64,000 nt of DNA from Hydnum rufescens UP504 (taxonomy: Eukaryota > Basidiomycota > Agaricomycetes > Cantharellales > Hydnaceae), in contig MU129018.1 of NCBI GenBank assembly GCA_014904985.1, forward strand, positions 142,544-206,543, written 5' to 3'. Every line of letters begins with the position of its first letter. Position 1 is the first letter of the stretch. Shown in pieces: positions 10,810 through 22,894 of this stretch. The position numbers and the translations under genes were made by a program. Under the pieces are notes generated by a model. That model was given only the letters and a program-made list of their open reading frames with translations, searched no databases and was not told the DNA's origin.

Positions 10810-11810
10810 CGCCCCACTGGCACATATAAATAAATACCAAGACCCGAATATAAACCAAGAATCTGGTTTATGTACTGATAAGGGGATGCCGCCAATTACC
10901 CTGAGCCATATCCCCGGTCCACATTCAGACCCCTGTTCCCGGTTCCCGATCTGTGCTCAGAATGGATGAGATGCCAAGCTAGATTTCGGCACAGCCTCCC
11001 AATTCGGGTGAATTGAACGATTGCGTCATTCCGGATAAAGAGTCGTGTGTCCCAAGCGCTCCATTTGATACACGAGCACCACAGAGAACTCTTGGATTTG
11101 GTATAGTGTCAATAGCCCACGAACCTCGTAGGATGTATGAAACACAGCGCAAGTGATTGCTTGGAAAAAATCTTCCCATAAATATTCCCACTGCTAATTT
11201 ACCTGTCAAACTCCCCACTGAGATGAAGCAGCGGAACGGAAAAGGGTCACGCGTCAAGGGCGTTCCGCCTGATATGGAAAAGATTTATGTAGCGGAAGTG
11301 ACGTTTGTAGGGGTGTCAGTGACAGCCCCAGACATGTTTATAGGTCATGAACCTCATGCTACTACGCCCTCAATTCACAAAAGTCACCAATATGTGACTT
11401 TTCTTGTTTTAATAAACCGTGAGTCCGTGAGCTTACGTGAGCACAAAGTACCAAGTCAGGCACAAAAATGTCGCATGAAACTTTAGGAATTGGGTGGGCG
11501 TACTACCTCTTCATGAGTCCCCTCCCCATTCTTTTCTCTGAAATCCTCCTGACCGAAACCCATCTGCCTAAAGGGTTTGCATCTTCCAGTTCCAATCTGT
11601 TTCTCTTTTTTTTTCATGACTTCGCTCATCCTATCATTCATTAATTTACCTATGTAGGTGTTTAGTCCCTGAATGGTTGCAGAATGGTTGCCGTAAAGCA
11701 ATTTCATCCCAGCACGCCATACTCACTTCCTAGCCAAAAAAGGGCTATGATCACTACTAAATGGAGTACAGCTCCTGATCCTCGGAGACGTTCCTGGGAC
11801 ACAAAAGAAC
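10810..11810. other. Intergenic, no gene recognised
   Basis: About 1 kb with only short open frames and no family match by eye. The right part (about 11690-11810) resembles 7390-7440 and 52440-52500 (shared CCAGCACGCCAT), which lead into block V. Elsewhere nothing repeated or structured was noticed. Confidence 0.4.
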
Positions 11811-11814
11811 GCCC

Positions 11815-12150
11815 TGACGCCACGACTGAACCTGTGCACCGGCGGAAACGATCCCTACTGTTATTCTATCCGTAACACCTCCGCCGACCTCTAGATCTCA
11901 GTTTAGAGACTGCTTTGCGGGAGGGCAGATTTGGATATACATGGGTTATGCTAAACAACCGGTGTACACCCGTTGGTGCTGCTTCCCCGGAGGAGGGGGA
12001 AATGAAGACTGCGTCCGTGAAAATCTCGATTGCTTCTTCGGTTGGCTCTGAGATTTATTTTCCTTTGGCACGATCTCAACGAATTCTCGGGTTCACAGAT
12101 ACAGGCTTGAGACGTGGTGAGGAACGGATCCATTACGTCTAACCATCCAA
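11815..12150. other. Conserved block V, copy 2
   Basis: Closely related to 7440-7760 and 52500-52840. The block reading AATTCTCGGGTTCACAGATAC (about 12080) is nearly identical among them. It adjoins the 3' end of copy C as V1 adjoins copy B. No protein family is recognised. Confidence 0.4.
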
Positions 12151-12306
12151 GAATTATGGCAAACACCAAAGAGATGTATTAAAGGGGAGGGGGAAGATGG
12201 CGGCGACGAGGATGACAGGTGACGCTTCCACACTTCATCCCCTTGTAAACGAGCACACATCGAATCTCTATACCCCAATTAAAAATGACATCAGTTCTGC
12301 TAGCGT

Positions 12307-14061
12307 TTAGGGGAGGCAAGCGATGATAATCTCACCTGCCGTGTCCATCTCAAACCCAAGGACGAAATCTACGCCGGAGACAGATGTTGATCATCACAAC
12401 AACCCTCCAATGATATTCACACCTACCGACGTAGAATTTTCCAAACGGCGAGGCCTCCACTTGCTCCAGGAAGCTGGGATACGTCTCAAGGTCAATACGA
12501 CAACGGTATAATTCCTCACCTTCTCTTCATCAAAGTACCGTTTGATTTCCTCAACATTCGAGGCATAAAGAACTATGTCGAGGGTACGATCTGAATAACT
12601 GACAGTGGTGGCCACAATCACTCGATAGGAATGCTCCACATCGAGCACAGAAATACATACCATATCGCGAAGAACAAAGTTTGCGCACTCGGAGCTCATT
12701 GCTACTTCCCTTCATGACACTAGTCCCTCCCCTGACGATGTATTCCACCCTAGAGAATTAAAACACAATCCAGAATTCAAAGCGCCGGACTGAAGAGCCT
12801 ATTGCAACTTGCCTGTACTCACAGAACGATCTGCCTGCAACGCTCGTAATGTAGGCCGGTCTCATCGTCCTGTTTTCCAGCTCCGTGGGCAGCGCAACGC
12901 GCCTGAACACATTCTGTGGTTGAATAACAGAAGAGATGGGAGAACCAACATCGAATCGAACTCCACCGCGACATGGCGCTATGTCTCCGTCAGCTGGACG
13001 GATCACCGATACAATACTGGATCCGAATTGTTGCTATAAAAATGACGGGTAGCGATCTAAGAAACGGAGACGGAAAGGAATGTGACCAACGGTTATGCAT
13101 TGAAAGAGGTACTCGTTCGCCGAGAAACCGCCGACGAGAAGCAATACGTCTAGGTGCACTTTGGAGGCCTGCACCTGAGCCGCAATAGAATGAAGGACCT
13201 GGATGGAACAGAAAAAGATATCTGTATGGTCGTCTGTTCCAATGAGAAAGGAAGAGCGCCCACTTGTTCAACGACAGGATCAAACACCTCGCGGCAGAGC
13301 ACATCTCCGGGGATGACTAATTCGCCATGGTCGAGCCCAACGGCGGGATCATCTAGAGGGGTCTTCGCTTTAATGGGGACACGGGCGGAAGGCAAAGCCA
13401 CTCACCCAAATATTCATCATGAAGGCATCTGAATCGAAATAGCTTGGTGTCATCCTTAGCGCCTTTGTAATCCAACTTCTCTGATTGCGAAAATGACCGC
13501 ATGAAGTGTGCTAGGCTCGCTTCGTCCAGATGTACCGGATGAGCAGCGAGACGCTCCTGCACGGGCTGGCGAAAATGCAAGTCTAAAAATGACGCTCCGG
13601 AGCAGGAGCCAGAGCGTGGTGCGGCCTCTACGATTTCAGGGGCTCCCGAGGCCCGTAACACATTGTATGTAGCCAGGTCCTAAAGAGCCTTAGATAAGGA
13701 CATGCCAGAGGGGAGTACGAAACGTACGACTGTGGCTCCACCGGCATCGCATATTGTGACGCCCTCCCACTGGAATTTGAACGTACGGAACGAATTACGG
13801 AAGCTTTACGGCTCTCTAAGCGGGCGGGCGCTCCCTGTACAACACACTAGGTGCGCTCACGGACCCCTCGATGAGAATGGCTTTGTTCGGCTGCCGTTGA
13901 ACCCTCGTTCATAATATGCATGGTTGATAACAGATTGCGGCGCATTGGGCATCGTCATCGAAACCGTCGGGTTTGGGTGGGAACGCTTTCCAATCTGTAA
14001 GGCGCTGTGGAACACGGTCTTCGTCGGAAGAGGCGTCGATACGTGAGCATGAGGAGCCCAT
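12307..14061 (-). pseudogene. HSPA12-like Hsp70 copy C, internal deletion
   Basis: The 5' leader (ATG at 14061; MGSSCSRIDASSDED, again MGxxxS) runs to about 13838 and then joins, without exons for the phosphate-1 ATPase motif, to sequence matching intron 6 and exon 7 of the B-type gene. Roughly exons 1b to 6 are therefore absent. The retained 3' part encodes EAAPRSGSCSGASFLDLHFR (13661 downwards), LDHGELVIPGDVL, SPISSVIQPQNVFRR, the YIVRGGTS block and a frameshifted RYFDEEK. The leader resembles A-type copies while the body resembles B/H, so the junction may also be recombinant. No functional ATPase is possible from this copy. Confidence 0.75.
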
Positions 14062-14389
14062 GTCGTAGAAGCGGACACAGAAATGAGGGAAATTCCCTTG
14101 AAATACCCATACTTCGTATGTATTTCCATTTCCAGGCCTCCGCACTCTCTGAAATAGCCGAGTGCCCATTATGGTGCAGCCGAATGGGTATGAACAGCGA
14201 GGTCGGAGAAGTAGTCCTGCAGCTCTATCTTCCGCATGCACATGCATGCGAGATAATTCGAGCCCGCGGAGGAGCGATGCGACCGCTGCCCCTAGGGTTG
14301 CTTTCCTTTTTCTCGTCACCCGAGCTTCCAATATGCATCAGCTACAACTTTAATCATGACCATGATTGTTCTTGAAATTCACTGCCAGA

Positions 14390-15085
14390 TATGCCTCCCT
14401 TGATCCCCTCCACGGTATGATCCGACACACTGGTCGCTCAGCAGAAACCTGACCCTTCCGGAAGCCGGAAATTGTGGAGCAATGGTCTAGAGCCTCTGGA
14501 GCCTTCCAGAAAGCTTCAGAATTGTGGAGCATGTCTGGTTAGATTTACTGGTCTGCTGAGATCAGGCAGAAGCCGATTGGGGTCTCCTTTATATATCTCT
14601 TCGTGTTCCGCTCACCCGATTTTCGTTGTACGGAATCCTATCGCTCTTTGGCCTGAATCGGTCCTGTATAACAGTATTCTTTCAAATCCGTCACGTACAC
14701 ACTCCCCACTTCCAGTTGACACACTTGGCATTGGGCATGATTGACAGCATGATACGGCTTGAATTTTTGTCCCTATACATTTCCAGTGGAGGAAGGAGAT
14801 GTTAGTACCGATCTAAGCCAAGAAATGAGTGATTTCCCCCTTTGCAATGCATTAGGCGAGAAAAAAAATGGGAGAGCTTTCGACAGCTGTCCGTGTTAAT
14901 GGTCCAGCGGTCAGGGACCCACGATAGTCTGATAGTACTGACATAAAACTTATTTAGGGTGCTGTCTCCCAATGGAAATATACCTCAACGTGGCGAAATT
15001 TCCCGCTGGTGGCTATTCTAGGTTCCAAAACAGCATCCGATTCTTGGGGTGAGCGTGCTAGATGCATAAAAAATCACAAAAATCG
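14390..15085 (-). mobile_element. LTR-like element, copy 1 (inverted relative to copy 2)
   Basis: Read on the minus strand, this segment matches 24035-25000 on the plus strand. Shared blocks include GGTATATTTCCATTGGGAGA, CATCTAGCACGCTCAC, AATCGGGTGAGCGGAAC followed by an ATATAAA box, and CCAGAGGCTCYAGACC. A promoter-like TATATAAAGGAG lies about two thirds of the way along, as in a retrotransposon LTR (U3, then TATA, then R/U5). No reverse transcriptase, gag or second LTR is seen, so it would be a solo LTR or fragment. Exact ends were not resolved. Confidence 0.5.
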
Positions 15086-16000
15086 AGGATGGCTGTACCG
15101 ACCGCTCTTTTGTGCATAAGCGCCCTACAACAACAGAGAATGAGGAATATAGGACCACTCACAGAAGTTTCACTACTACTCAATTACATCCTACAGGCCA
15201 AAGAAACAGGAAACTTGCTGTGGCCAATCTGCAAACAGGAGGGATTCAACCTTACACTCCCTATAGATCCAGTTATTGCGCACCCAGGATTTTAGGATCA
15301 ATATGCCAATACTCCGTATAGTACTTGGTGACTTTTCATGATGGGGCCCCCTCTCCGTGGCTGAGCCGGCTGAAGAAACTTTAGGCCCTAGGCTCCCGGG
15401 TAAACTGTGCTGGATACGGGTCCAGAATGTAAAAATTGTCCTGGTGGGGGTGTGCAGCCTATCAATATGATTATCGGAGGGTCTAGTATTTACCAATTGG
15501 CATTGTGGGCAACTCTGTGTGACGTGTGACAAGTTGGGAATTCATTCATTTTGGTGGCCACAATCACGGCCTTGGCTATATCAAGCTGGACTGAGCCTCC
15601 AGGTTGCATTCCTAGGTCATCTTCACTAATTTCCTCCTGTGCATAATTTTGAACAGTCTTGTCGGCGAGTGCCAATTTTATTTTTTTACTTCAGGTGAGC
15701 GGAATACAGGCCGATCAGACTCGACTGGCCACCACAGTATCCACAAGCCCTAGGACTTTTAAGGATGTTTTGCTGCATCCAAAATCACCACTGAATTATG
15801 CGATATTGATGAACGCGGAGTCGGATCCCTGAAAGAAGAACCCCAAGACCTAGGGGGCCTCCTGCGGGATGGGTAATATTTCGGCCGGTGTCTCCTCAGG
15901 GCTGTGGTCTCTTCTTCACTTACCGCCATCTTTCTCGCTCTATGTGAGAGCCGCCCCCTCAATTAGAGCACATCAGAAGCTTAAGATGATCAATTTATCG
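15086..16000. other. Intergenic, no gene recognised
   Basis: Short open frames on both strands, none with recognisable domains. It lies between the LTR-like element and F-box gene FB3, and part may belong to the same mobile element. No repeat partner was noticed elsewhere in the window. Confidence 0.35.
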
Positions 16001-16013
16001 TACGCATCCGGAG

Positions 16014-17499
16014 TCACCTTAGCATCAGGATGATGGGTTTATAAGGCGGATCAATAAATGCAGTTTGAGAACATACAGCTTGAAGGATGATGTGTTCGTC
16101 ATTGAAGGTCAGGCCTCTGAGGTCGCAATCACCTAAGTCAAGAGATCGAGACGCGACGTGGACAGAAGGCGGACGTTCCACCCTGACCTCACCAAGCAGA
16201 AACATATCCAATTCTATGACATGCAGTAAGTGATCATCGCTATGGGCGAATCTGCGCGTGCTCTTCCGAATGCACTGGCTTTCGATTGATCGAGGGAGGG
16301 TATATAGCGATTTGGATGAAGGAACCAAGAGTATGAGTAACTCTGCCTTGATCTCGTATGGGACTCCAGCTCCGCAGTCTTTAAAGAAATAGGAATCCTT
16401 CAGCCAGGCCTCCCAGGGCATCGCCAACAGGTTTAGATACATGGAAAAGTGATGAAGAGAGGATAGAAGAACTTGGAATGGGGTGGTCAAGGCCGCCTTG
16501 CCGCCAGGGAGAATCTCACAGACAATCCAACTAGTTTTGATATAGCGGCTGTCCTCGGGCATGCGCAAAGGGGAAGGCGGGAGAGAGGAGGAACTCCCGA
16601 AGCAGTCCCGTCATCTGTATTACGCAAGACATGGAAATAAACTGACCCCTTGGCTCAGATTATGTGCAGAATTCAGAAGCGGCATGCAAAGCGAGGCTGC
16701 ATAGATGGGTGAGGCTCCAGGAGATTCCACAGGGATTTGATAGATTGCAAGCCTTTTGTCGCGTGGAACCAAGAATGATATGGCACACAAAAATACGAAA
16801 GACATAAAGGGACGATGCCGTCCATTGCTTACTGCTAACATCTGGAGACCCGAGAACATTAAAAGAATGGTAAATAGCTGACAATAGCAGAGGAGATGGA
16901 CTGGGGTTGTCCGCACCATTTTCTGGTAAGTTGTTCAGTTCCATATTTCTATATTTCCGAGTCGTAGGCCAGGATGGCCTACGACTCCGACCAAAGGACC
17001 CATGACTTGGACGCTACATGGGCATCCATGAGGAATTGTAAAAGCTAGGGAAGCTAGGGAAAGGATGGCGCTTGTGGTGCTTGGATGGGGTGTATTGGAA
17101 AGCGTCTGCAGATGGAGAGTATGGAATAGATCAGTCGGTCCCTCGGACGTACTAATTTGAGACAAGTTTAACAAAAGAATAATCCCACAGCATAAGAGAT
17201 CCACCTGGACAGAACCACAAGGGGATTAGAGTAGGAGCATACTGTTGGAATTGGGGATGCGCGAGCTCCAAATCGCTTAGTCAGCCTATCTTCTAGATAG
17301 TTTCTCGGGATGTACCGAAGTTCCCTAGCTCTGATCAAACGCTCTATCTTTCCTCTCGTTGTGCGAATCTGAGTGGCTTCACACCGATTCTTCAATACAC
17401 ACCTTGGATGCATCTGATGATCTGATACTCCTCGAGAAATGTGAAAATGTGAGTGAGAAGTTCAAGAGGAAGGGAGAACAGATTGACGTTAGCATTCAT
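16014..17499 (-). pseudogene. F-box protein FB3, disrupted by deletion and SIR insertion
   Basis: The ATG at 17499 begins MNANVNLFSLPLELL followed by THIFTFLEE, a clear F-box first exon. It breaks at about 17400, where a 154-bp SIR element lies. Beyond it, sequence resumes only in the second half of the gene, so the block between the F-box and the DPSNNLLVVVH region (about 150 residues in FB1) is missing. The C-terminal part stays open from 16568 to 16014, with NLLAMPWEAWLKDSYFFKDC and a tail containing GEVRVERPPSVHVASRSLDL, which matches FB2 and FB4. The K2 Hsp70 remnant starts about 90 bp upstream on the opposite strand. Identity as an F-box relic is firm; it cannot make a full protein. Confidence 0.7.
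17244..17397 (-). mobile_element. Short interspersed element SIR, copy 2 (about 154 bp, inside FB3)
   Basis: Reverse-complement relative of the elements at 2291-2463 and 56990-57161. It shares the segments around GATTCGCACAACGAG and GGAACTTCGGTACATCCCG and the end TTCCAAC. It is about 18 bp shorter than the others because the AGCAAACGCTTG stretch is absent. No clear target duplication is visible, which fits an insertion followed by the FB3 deletion at the same place. Confidence 0.6.
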
Positions 17500-17589
17500 T
17501 GGCGTTTTGTTGATGATGGCGGTGCATAGCTCGGATTCCATTTTCTTTAATTTTTTGCTGGTGGGGAGCAGACTTCAAAAGTGCGCTAG

Positions 17590-18480
17590 GAAGCATTAGT
17601 CGGTCTTGGTGGTTGGTGGATCCTCTGCACGCTAGTATCTATTCTCACAAATCTTTTCGAGGGAAGATTCTCATAGTTGGTTTCTCAGACGGCCTGCAGC
17701 TGACACACGCCGTGCTATATGGGAACACGTATTGTATTCGTTAATTGGGCGATTGGTGCATCCTTCAGGGGGAATGCCTTGGTGTGCTTACAAGGGTCGA
17801 GTGCGGATTTTGCTCTATCGAAATAAGCGATTCTATTGCTTGTGTCCGATGGTTTAACTGCCTGGGTATGTTTGCTTCTCGTGATGAGGAGCACAGGGAA
17901 AAAACGAACTACCTCGAGGAAGGGGCGTTATCTAAGTACGTTCACTCCACGCAATATGATATGGCTCCCCACGTTCAATATGAAACATTTCTACCCAGGA
18001 GCCGCGGTTCATCCCCCTCAACTGTTTGCTTTGCGCTTCCGCCGAGAACCATTATTCGGATCGTCCCCTTCGAACTACCGCTGTACACTTCGAGCGGTGA
18101 CCAAACCACGCGATACTTCAATCAAGAGGAAGGTGAGGAACTATGCCGTTGTCGTGTTGACCTCGGGATGCACCCGAACTTCCTGCAGGAAGTGGAGGCC
18201 TCGCTGTTTGGGATTTTGTACATTGGTAGGTGTGGATATCGTTAACGGGATGTTTTAATGATTCATATATATTTTCGACATAGATTTCGTGCTTGGGTTC
18301 GAGATGGATAGCGCGGGTGGGATTATCATTTCTTGCCTCTACGAAGAATACTTGTGGACTGACTTTGGTTGGGGCATAGAGCATTGATGTGTGCTCCTTT
18401 ACAGGGGTTGAAATGTGGAAGCGTCGGATGTCATCTTCCCAGCGATCGTGCCCCTCCTCTGGAATGGAACCACTATCCAC
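17590..18480 (+). pseudogene. Diverged HSPA12-like Hsp70 remnant K2
   Basis: A 3' Hsp70 fragment. Around 18060-18230 it encodes LYTSSGDQTTRYFNQEEGEE followed by LCRCRVDLGMHPNF, close to exon 13 of copies F and G. A GT donor follows, and the next exon (from about 18287) reads FVLGFEMDSAGG. Upstream (about 17610) a GLGGWW stretch marks a worn-out adenosine-motif exon. Exon 13 is less decayed here than in K1 or K4, so K2 may be a K-type 5' part joined to an F/G-type 3' part. The ATPase N-terminus is absent, so it is non-functional. Confidence 0.6.
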
Positions 18481-18819
18481 AGTGTACTGCCACTATGTAT
18501 GTACAAACCCGAGAATCCCCGGAGATTCTTTGCTACAGTCAAATTGCATGTGAAGTCTTTCAGATAGACGAAACCTAGAGTCCATTCCTCGACGAAAAAC
18601 CCTATACCCGAAGCTCTCCTGCTGTTGAGAGTCAATATGTCAGCTAGCATGCCTACAGTGAAATGCTCGTTCTCTGCACTCGCCCCCGTGTTGGCCGATC
18701 AATATGCAGGCAGCCGTTACTGGATGGTCAATATGATAAACTTATTCGCCCAATCTACATTCACTTCGTTCACACCCCCGACGCGCGATGCAGGACGTGA
18801 CATCTTGAGTTTAGGAAGA

Positions 18820-20481
18820 TTAAGACAGTGAGTCAGCATGAGGAACGAACAAATAACATGCCGCCCAAATTACGATGTACTCATCATCGCAAAGAATGCG
18901 TGGGCAGGAGGGGGAATCGTGCAAGATGAAAGAGTGAGAGGCGAGATGGATAGGAAGGGGACATTCCATCCGTATCTCGCCGGGTAATACATCTGACTTT
19001 ATTACATGAATTGGCGCGTGGTCTGTCCCCGGATCCACACTCATCCTACCGAGCCTAGCAGCTCTAAATAGATTGAAGTCGAAAAGAGACAGGTGGAAGT
19101 GCGAATCGAGTTGTTCGTCCTCCGCTTATCCTGTAACCTCCAAGGTCATTCTGGAAATAGACATCTTTTGACAACGCTTCCCGGGGTATCGATAAAGCGT
19201 CTCCATGCGTTGACGAGCGACGAAGAGAAGATAAAAGAACATGGAATTGGGCTTCCGACCTCTGCGCGGAGTTAGGAAATCCATTAACATTGAAAGGATG
19301 GTAAAATAACGATTGTCCTTGGCGAACGAGAAGGAAGGGGAAGAGAACGACGAATTGTACGAGACGTTTCCGTGACCGATACCATGCAACAAACGTGAAT
19401 TCCTAGTGATGCGAACAGTTGAACGATATCTGTCAAAGTTCGGACGCTGCACGCAAAACGATCCTGTGCGGACAGGCGGAGCCCCTGGGGCTTCCACGGG
19501 GATCTCATAGACTTCAAGGACGCCTTGATGTGCAACCACAATAGATGTGGCACCCAAAAGTTCGACGAAAGTACAATAACTGCGGGTGACGGCGTCCACA
19601 TCTCTCATCTCTATCACCTGGAGGCACAGGATAATCAAACATGCTAAATATCTGACGGTGATGGAGGTAACGGCTCGTACACACCGTCATCTTTTGGCCA
19701 GTCATCCAATCCCATATTTCTAATCTTAAGTCACCGCCGAAACACAATGTGACTCCAAGCAAACGGCCCATGACTTGGACCATGGGGTACCCCGAGTCTA
19801 CAGGTCTACACGAACTCAAAAAGGATGTGACCTATAGCCCGAGGACGAGGACTATGATCGGAAAGTGTGAGGAGATGGAGGGTGACGTTAGAAACACTCG
19901 TTGGAAAATAGGAGATAAAGTTGCTATTAGTTCAAGGCAAGTTTAGCAGAAGAATAATGGCGCTTCAGCAAGGGTACTTTCCTGTGCACCACTGCAAGAA
20001 GATTATTACTTGGATCGATGTCGCTTTGATGGATGGGGAATGCAAACTCTTCCAGCGTCCATGTCCGGAGTAGAATGCCCCTCATGGGACGCGGAGGCAG
20101 CGTGCAGTACACTCTGTTAAAATCCCACGTTACAAGGATTCCTTGACAGAGTACAATACGGCCACTCTTCTGGAGCGGAGAATCTAGGTGCGAGTCCTCC
20201 CAGTCTATATTGTTTCAGGCGTCGATGTGCGTCTCAAGTTAATTCAGGTGTGCGGAATCAGCATGTAGGGGACCATTAGTATAGCCGAACATATCGGGTT
20301 TGATGAGTGATCGAGTTTTCAATGGTGTGGTTGATGTAAGCGCATGCCTTGACGGCACTCAAAAACCAGAGATGAAAAGGTGCGAAAAACAGTGAGGACA
20401 CACTGAAATAGATCTAACGATCTGACGTCCCTCGATAAATGCGAGAATGTTAGTGAGAACTTTAAGAGGTATATCGCTCAT
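18820..20481 (-). pseudogene. F-box protein FB2 (full length but frame-broken)
   Basis: The ATG at 20481 gives MSDIPLKVLTNILAFIEGRQ, an F-box first exon nearly identical to FB1. Downstream blocks in order: WTLEEFAFPIHQSDIDPSNN (about 20060), a candidate 54-nt intron ending AATAG, GYPMVQVMGRLLGVTLCFG (about 19790), IPVEAPGAPPVRTGSFCVQR (about 19500) and the tail CPLPIHLASHSFILHDSP ending at 18820. Each block is open, but consecutive blocks change frame and the central YFKHAIEN block is eroded (about 20220-20340). It is therefore probably a pseudogene, although missing introns could explain some shifts. It is divergent from K3. Confidence 0.6.
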
Positions 20482-20579
20482 TGGTGTCCCGTAGATCCTG
20501 GCGCTCCTCATGGTCAGTATTGGGTGGGCTTCAACAGTTCGCTTAGATACACTGGCTGCCATTGGCGGATCCTCCGTAC

Positions 20580-21420
20580 TCCCTTTTCTAACAAATATTT
20601 TCGTGGGCAGATTCCCCTCACAATTGATTTCTTAGATGACCTGATAGATGCCGTGGCATAACGGGAACAGTACGGTTCCCCTACAGTATTTGTTAATTAT
20701 GCGGTCGGTACTATCTTGCCACATTGGGAAAGCTTGCAGTGGTATGGCCCGCTATCTCTGGAATTCGATCGTGGTGTTTTTAAGCTTGCCCCGGCGCGCG
20801 GGCGCTGGCGAGCGTCAAGTGCATACTTGCTCTATCGAAATATTTCTCGTATTACTTGCTTGTGCGCGGTGGTTTCAGTTCCCAGGTGTGTTCTGTTCAG
20901 TTTCCACGATTCAAAGCCCCGGGGCGACAGGATCTGCCTCAAGAAAGGAAACACAATTGAACCTCGCCTAAGTACATTCACTCCATGCGATATGGTATGT
21001 ATCTTCCTATTCCATTTGGAAATTTCTCTCCAGGAACCACGCTTCATCACTCTAGGTTGTACCTCCAACCTAGTCCATTGTGCCTCCAGCGGGACCGGAT
21101 AACTCGCTACCGTGATAAAGAGGAAAATGAGGGACTGCGCCGTTGTGTTCTCGACCTGCCGGTGGGACGACAACCAATCTTTGGGCAGTAAGTCCTGGCC
21201 GTTTAGGAAGTTCTATATTGGTGGGACCGAATGTCACAAGGGGATTGTCATATTGATTGATCTTCTGTTTTTCCCGAAACCAGATTTGGTCATTGGTTTT
21301 GAGGACTGCGCCGGTGAATTTATCTGTTACCCCTCTTACACTTTTGGAGACCCAGTTTTTTCTTTAATGTGTGCGCAGAGATTCACTTCTGTGGTTTTTC
21401 AGGGGGGATGAATTTGGAGC
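20580..21420 (+). pseudogene. Diverged HSPA12-like Hsp70 remnant K3
   Basis: Homologous to K1 along its length. It shares the block starting at a GGGAACAGT..CGGTTCCC segment (about 20660), the TITRYRDKEENEGLRRC-type exon (about 21100-21150) and the final exon PDLVIGFEDCAGEF (about 21280). An in-frame ATPase N-terminus is lacking. Together FB2, K3, block S and block T reproduce the order FB1, K1, S, T seen at the left edge, so this is a segmental copy of about 3 kb. Confidence 0.55.
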
Positions 21421-22800
21421 AACACAAGGGACGTGACGTGATATGCATCCCCTCAGCGGTCTACCAGGAGGCGATCGTCCAGTGGAGAACCCGAAGGATC
21501 ATGCTGTGATACACTTTTCAAGCTCTATCAGCGGAACGTGTTTGTAGGCTCGTGGGAAGGCTTCACAGCACATGAATGCCCTGTCTCTAAAGGGCTCACC
21601 CAAGTTGTAGGGGTTACAATCCCTTGGGAGAGATGTATTGGCGTTCCGTTCATTTCTATGTGACCGTCCTTACGTAGGGTGCCGGAGTGTGCGAGTGGAT
21701 GAGAAAGAATTAATGTCTGATTTCTTGAGCTGTGTAGAGCGCTTATTTCATTGTGTTGCTTCCTCTTGGATACAGCGTGCGTTGTCCCGCGTATGGTCGC
21801 GCCTTGCTGGTCTTGCGATTCCCAGATTAATCAGAAAACCCCAAATAAACTTGAGTTAACCAAATGGTCGGGTTTCTTCCATCCTCATTGTGGTCCAGAA
21901 GGTGAGATTACGAAAAGCGCTTGCTAGTCGACAATTGAATGAATGTTCAGGGACGGTGGTTAGCCGAAATGAAACGCGCTATGCAAATCTCCAATCCGAT
22001 CGAGACGAAGATCGTTTACACCCCAGAAAAGTATAATTATCCTGGAATCTCACAGAATGTAGATTGGGAGCCTGACGTTGAGACTCGTTGCATTTCCCGA
22101 TCCTGTGAGGCCTTTGGACTCTTGAGGATAACGAGGGCGCCGTCATCGTGAACGTAATTGAAGAGGCCGTCTCCTCCCCCTGGTCACACATCGGCACAGC
22201 AGGGGGACCCCACAGCTTTGATTCAGGGAAGCTCTTACATCTAATTAGAAAGCATGCCAAGCCGTGTAAGCCCGTGGGCCATAGATTCCGTGGGCTTTAT
22301 TGCTTTCAATAAGCCACCCACAAGCCACCCATCTGATTCCGACATCAAATCGTGAGATTCCCCCTGCTCGGTGGGCTTGCAAGATACTGATTATGCATGC
22401 GGCTGTTGGCTGTAGGATAAGTACGAGTAAATCCCATGGTGTTCTTAGCACAACTTTATCTTCCACTGCAGCATGGGTTGCTCATTTTCGCGTCTGTGGC
22501 AGTCTTCTACCCAAGGAAAGGGCAGTAGAATGTCCATGATTCATTCCCAGCGACCACCGATTAGCTCCTGGGACCACGAACACCAAAATGTGCCAAAACC
22601 CTCTCCCCCACCTGCACACTTCCAGGACATTTCTTCTTCGCACCCTGGAGGTTCAGAGTACCTATACGGCTCAGGATTGCGTCCGGATCTACTTGTGGGA
22701 TGATTTCGCTCTGGCCGCTGTCGGTATCTAATTACGCAGTCTTGAAATAGGCCGTTGCCCCTCAGATGGTCTTGAATTATGGCGCACCCCATCTCCCTGA
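21420..22800. other. Conserved blocks S (copy 2) and T (copy 2)
   Basis: 21420-21840 corresponds to block S but lacks the SIR insertion present at 2.3 kb, so it shows the empty site. 21840-22800 corresponds to block T (2760-3540). No protein family is recognised in either. Short frames on both strands differ between copies. Confidence 0.45.
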
Positions 22801-22894
22801 GCATCGATCTCATACTCTGCCAAACTCAATCAATTTTTCTTCGGTCTCTGTGCAATCGAATTTGTTCACCCACTCATGGCATCGCCCTTCTTCC

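Noticed and set aside
15086..16000. Coding gene suggested by short frames near 15191-15532
   Set aside because: Frames are short, overlap on both strands, have no recognisable domain and no counterpart elsewhere in the window.
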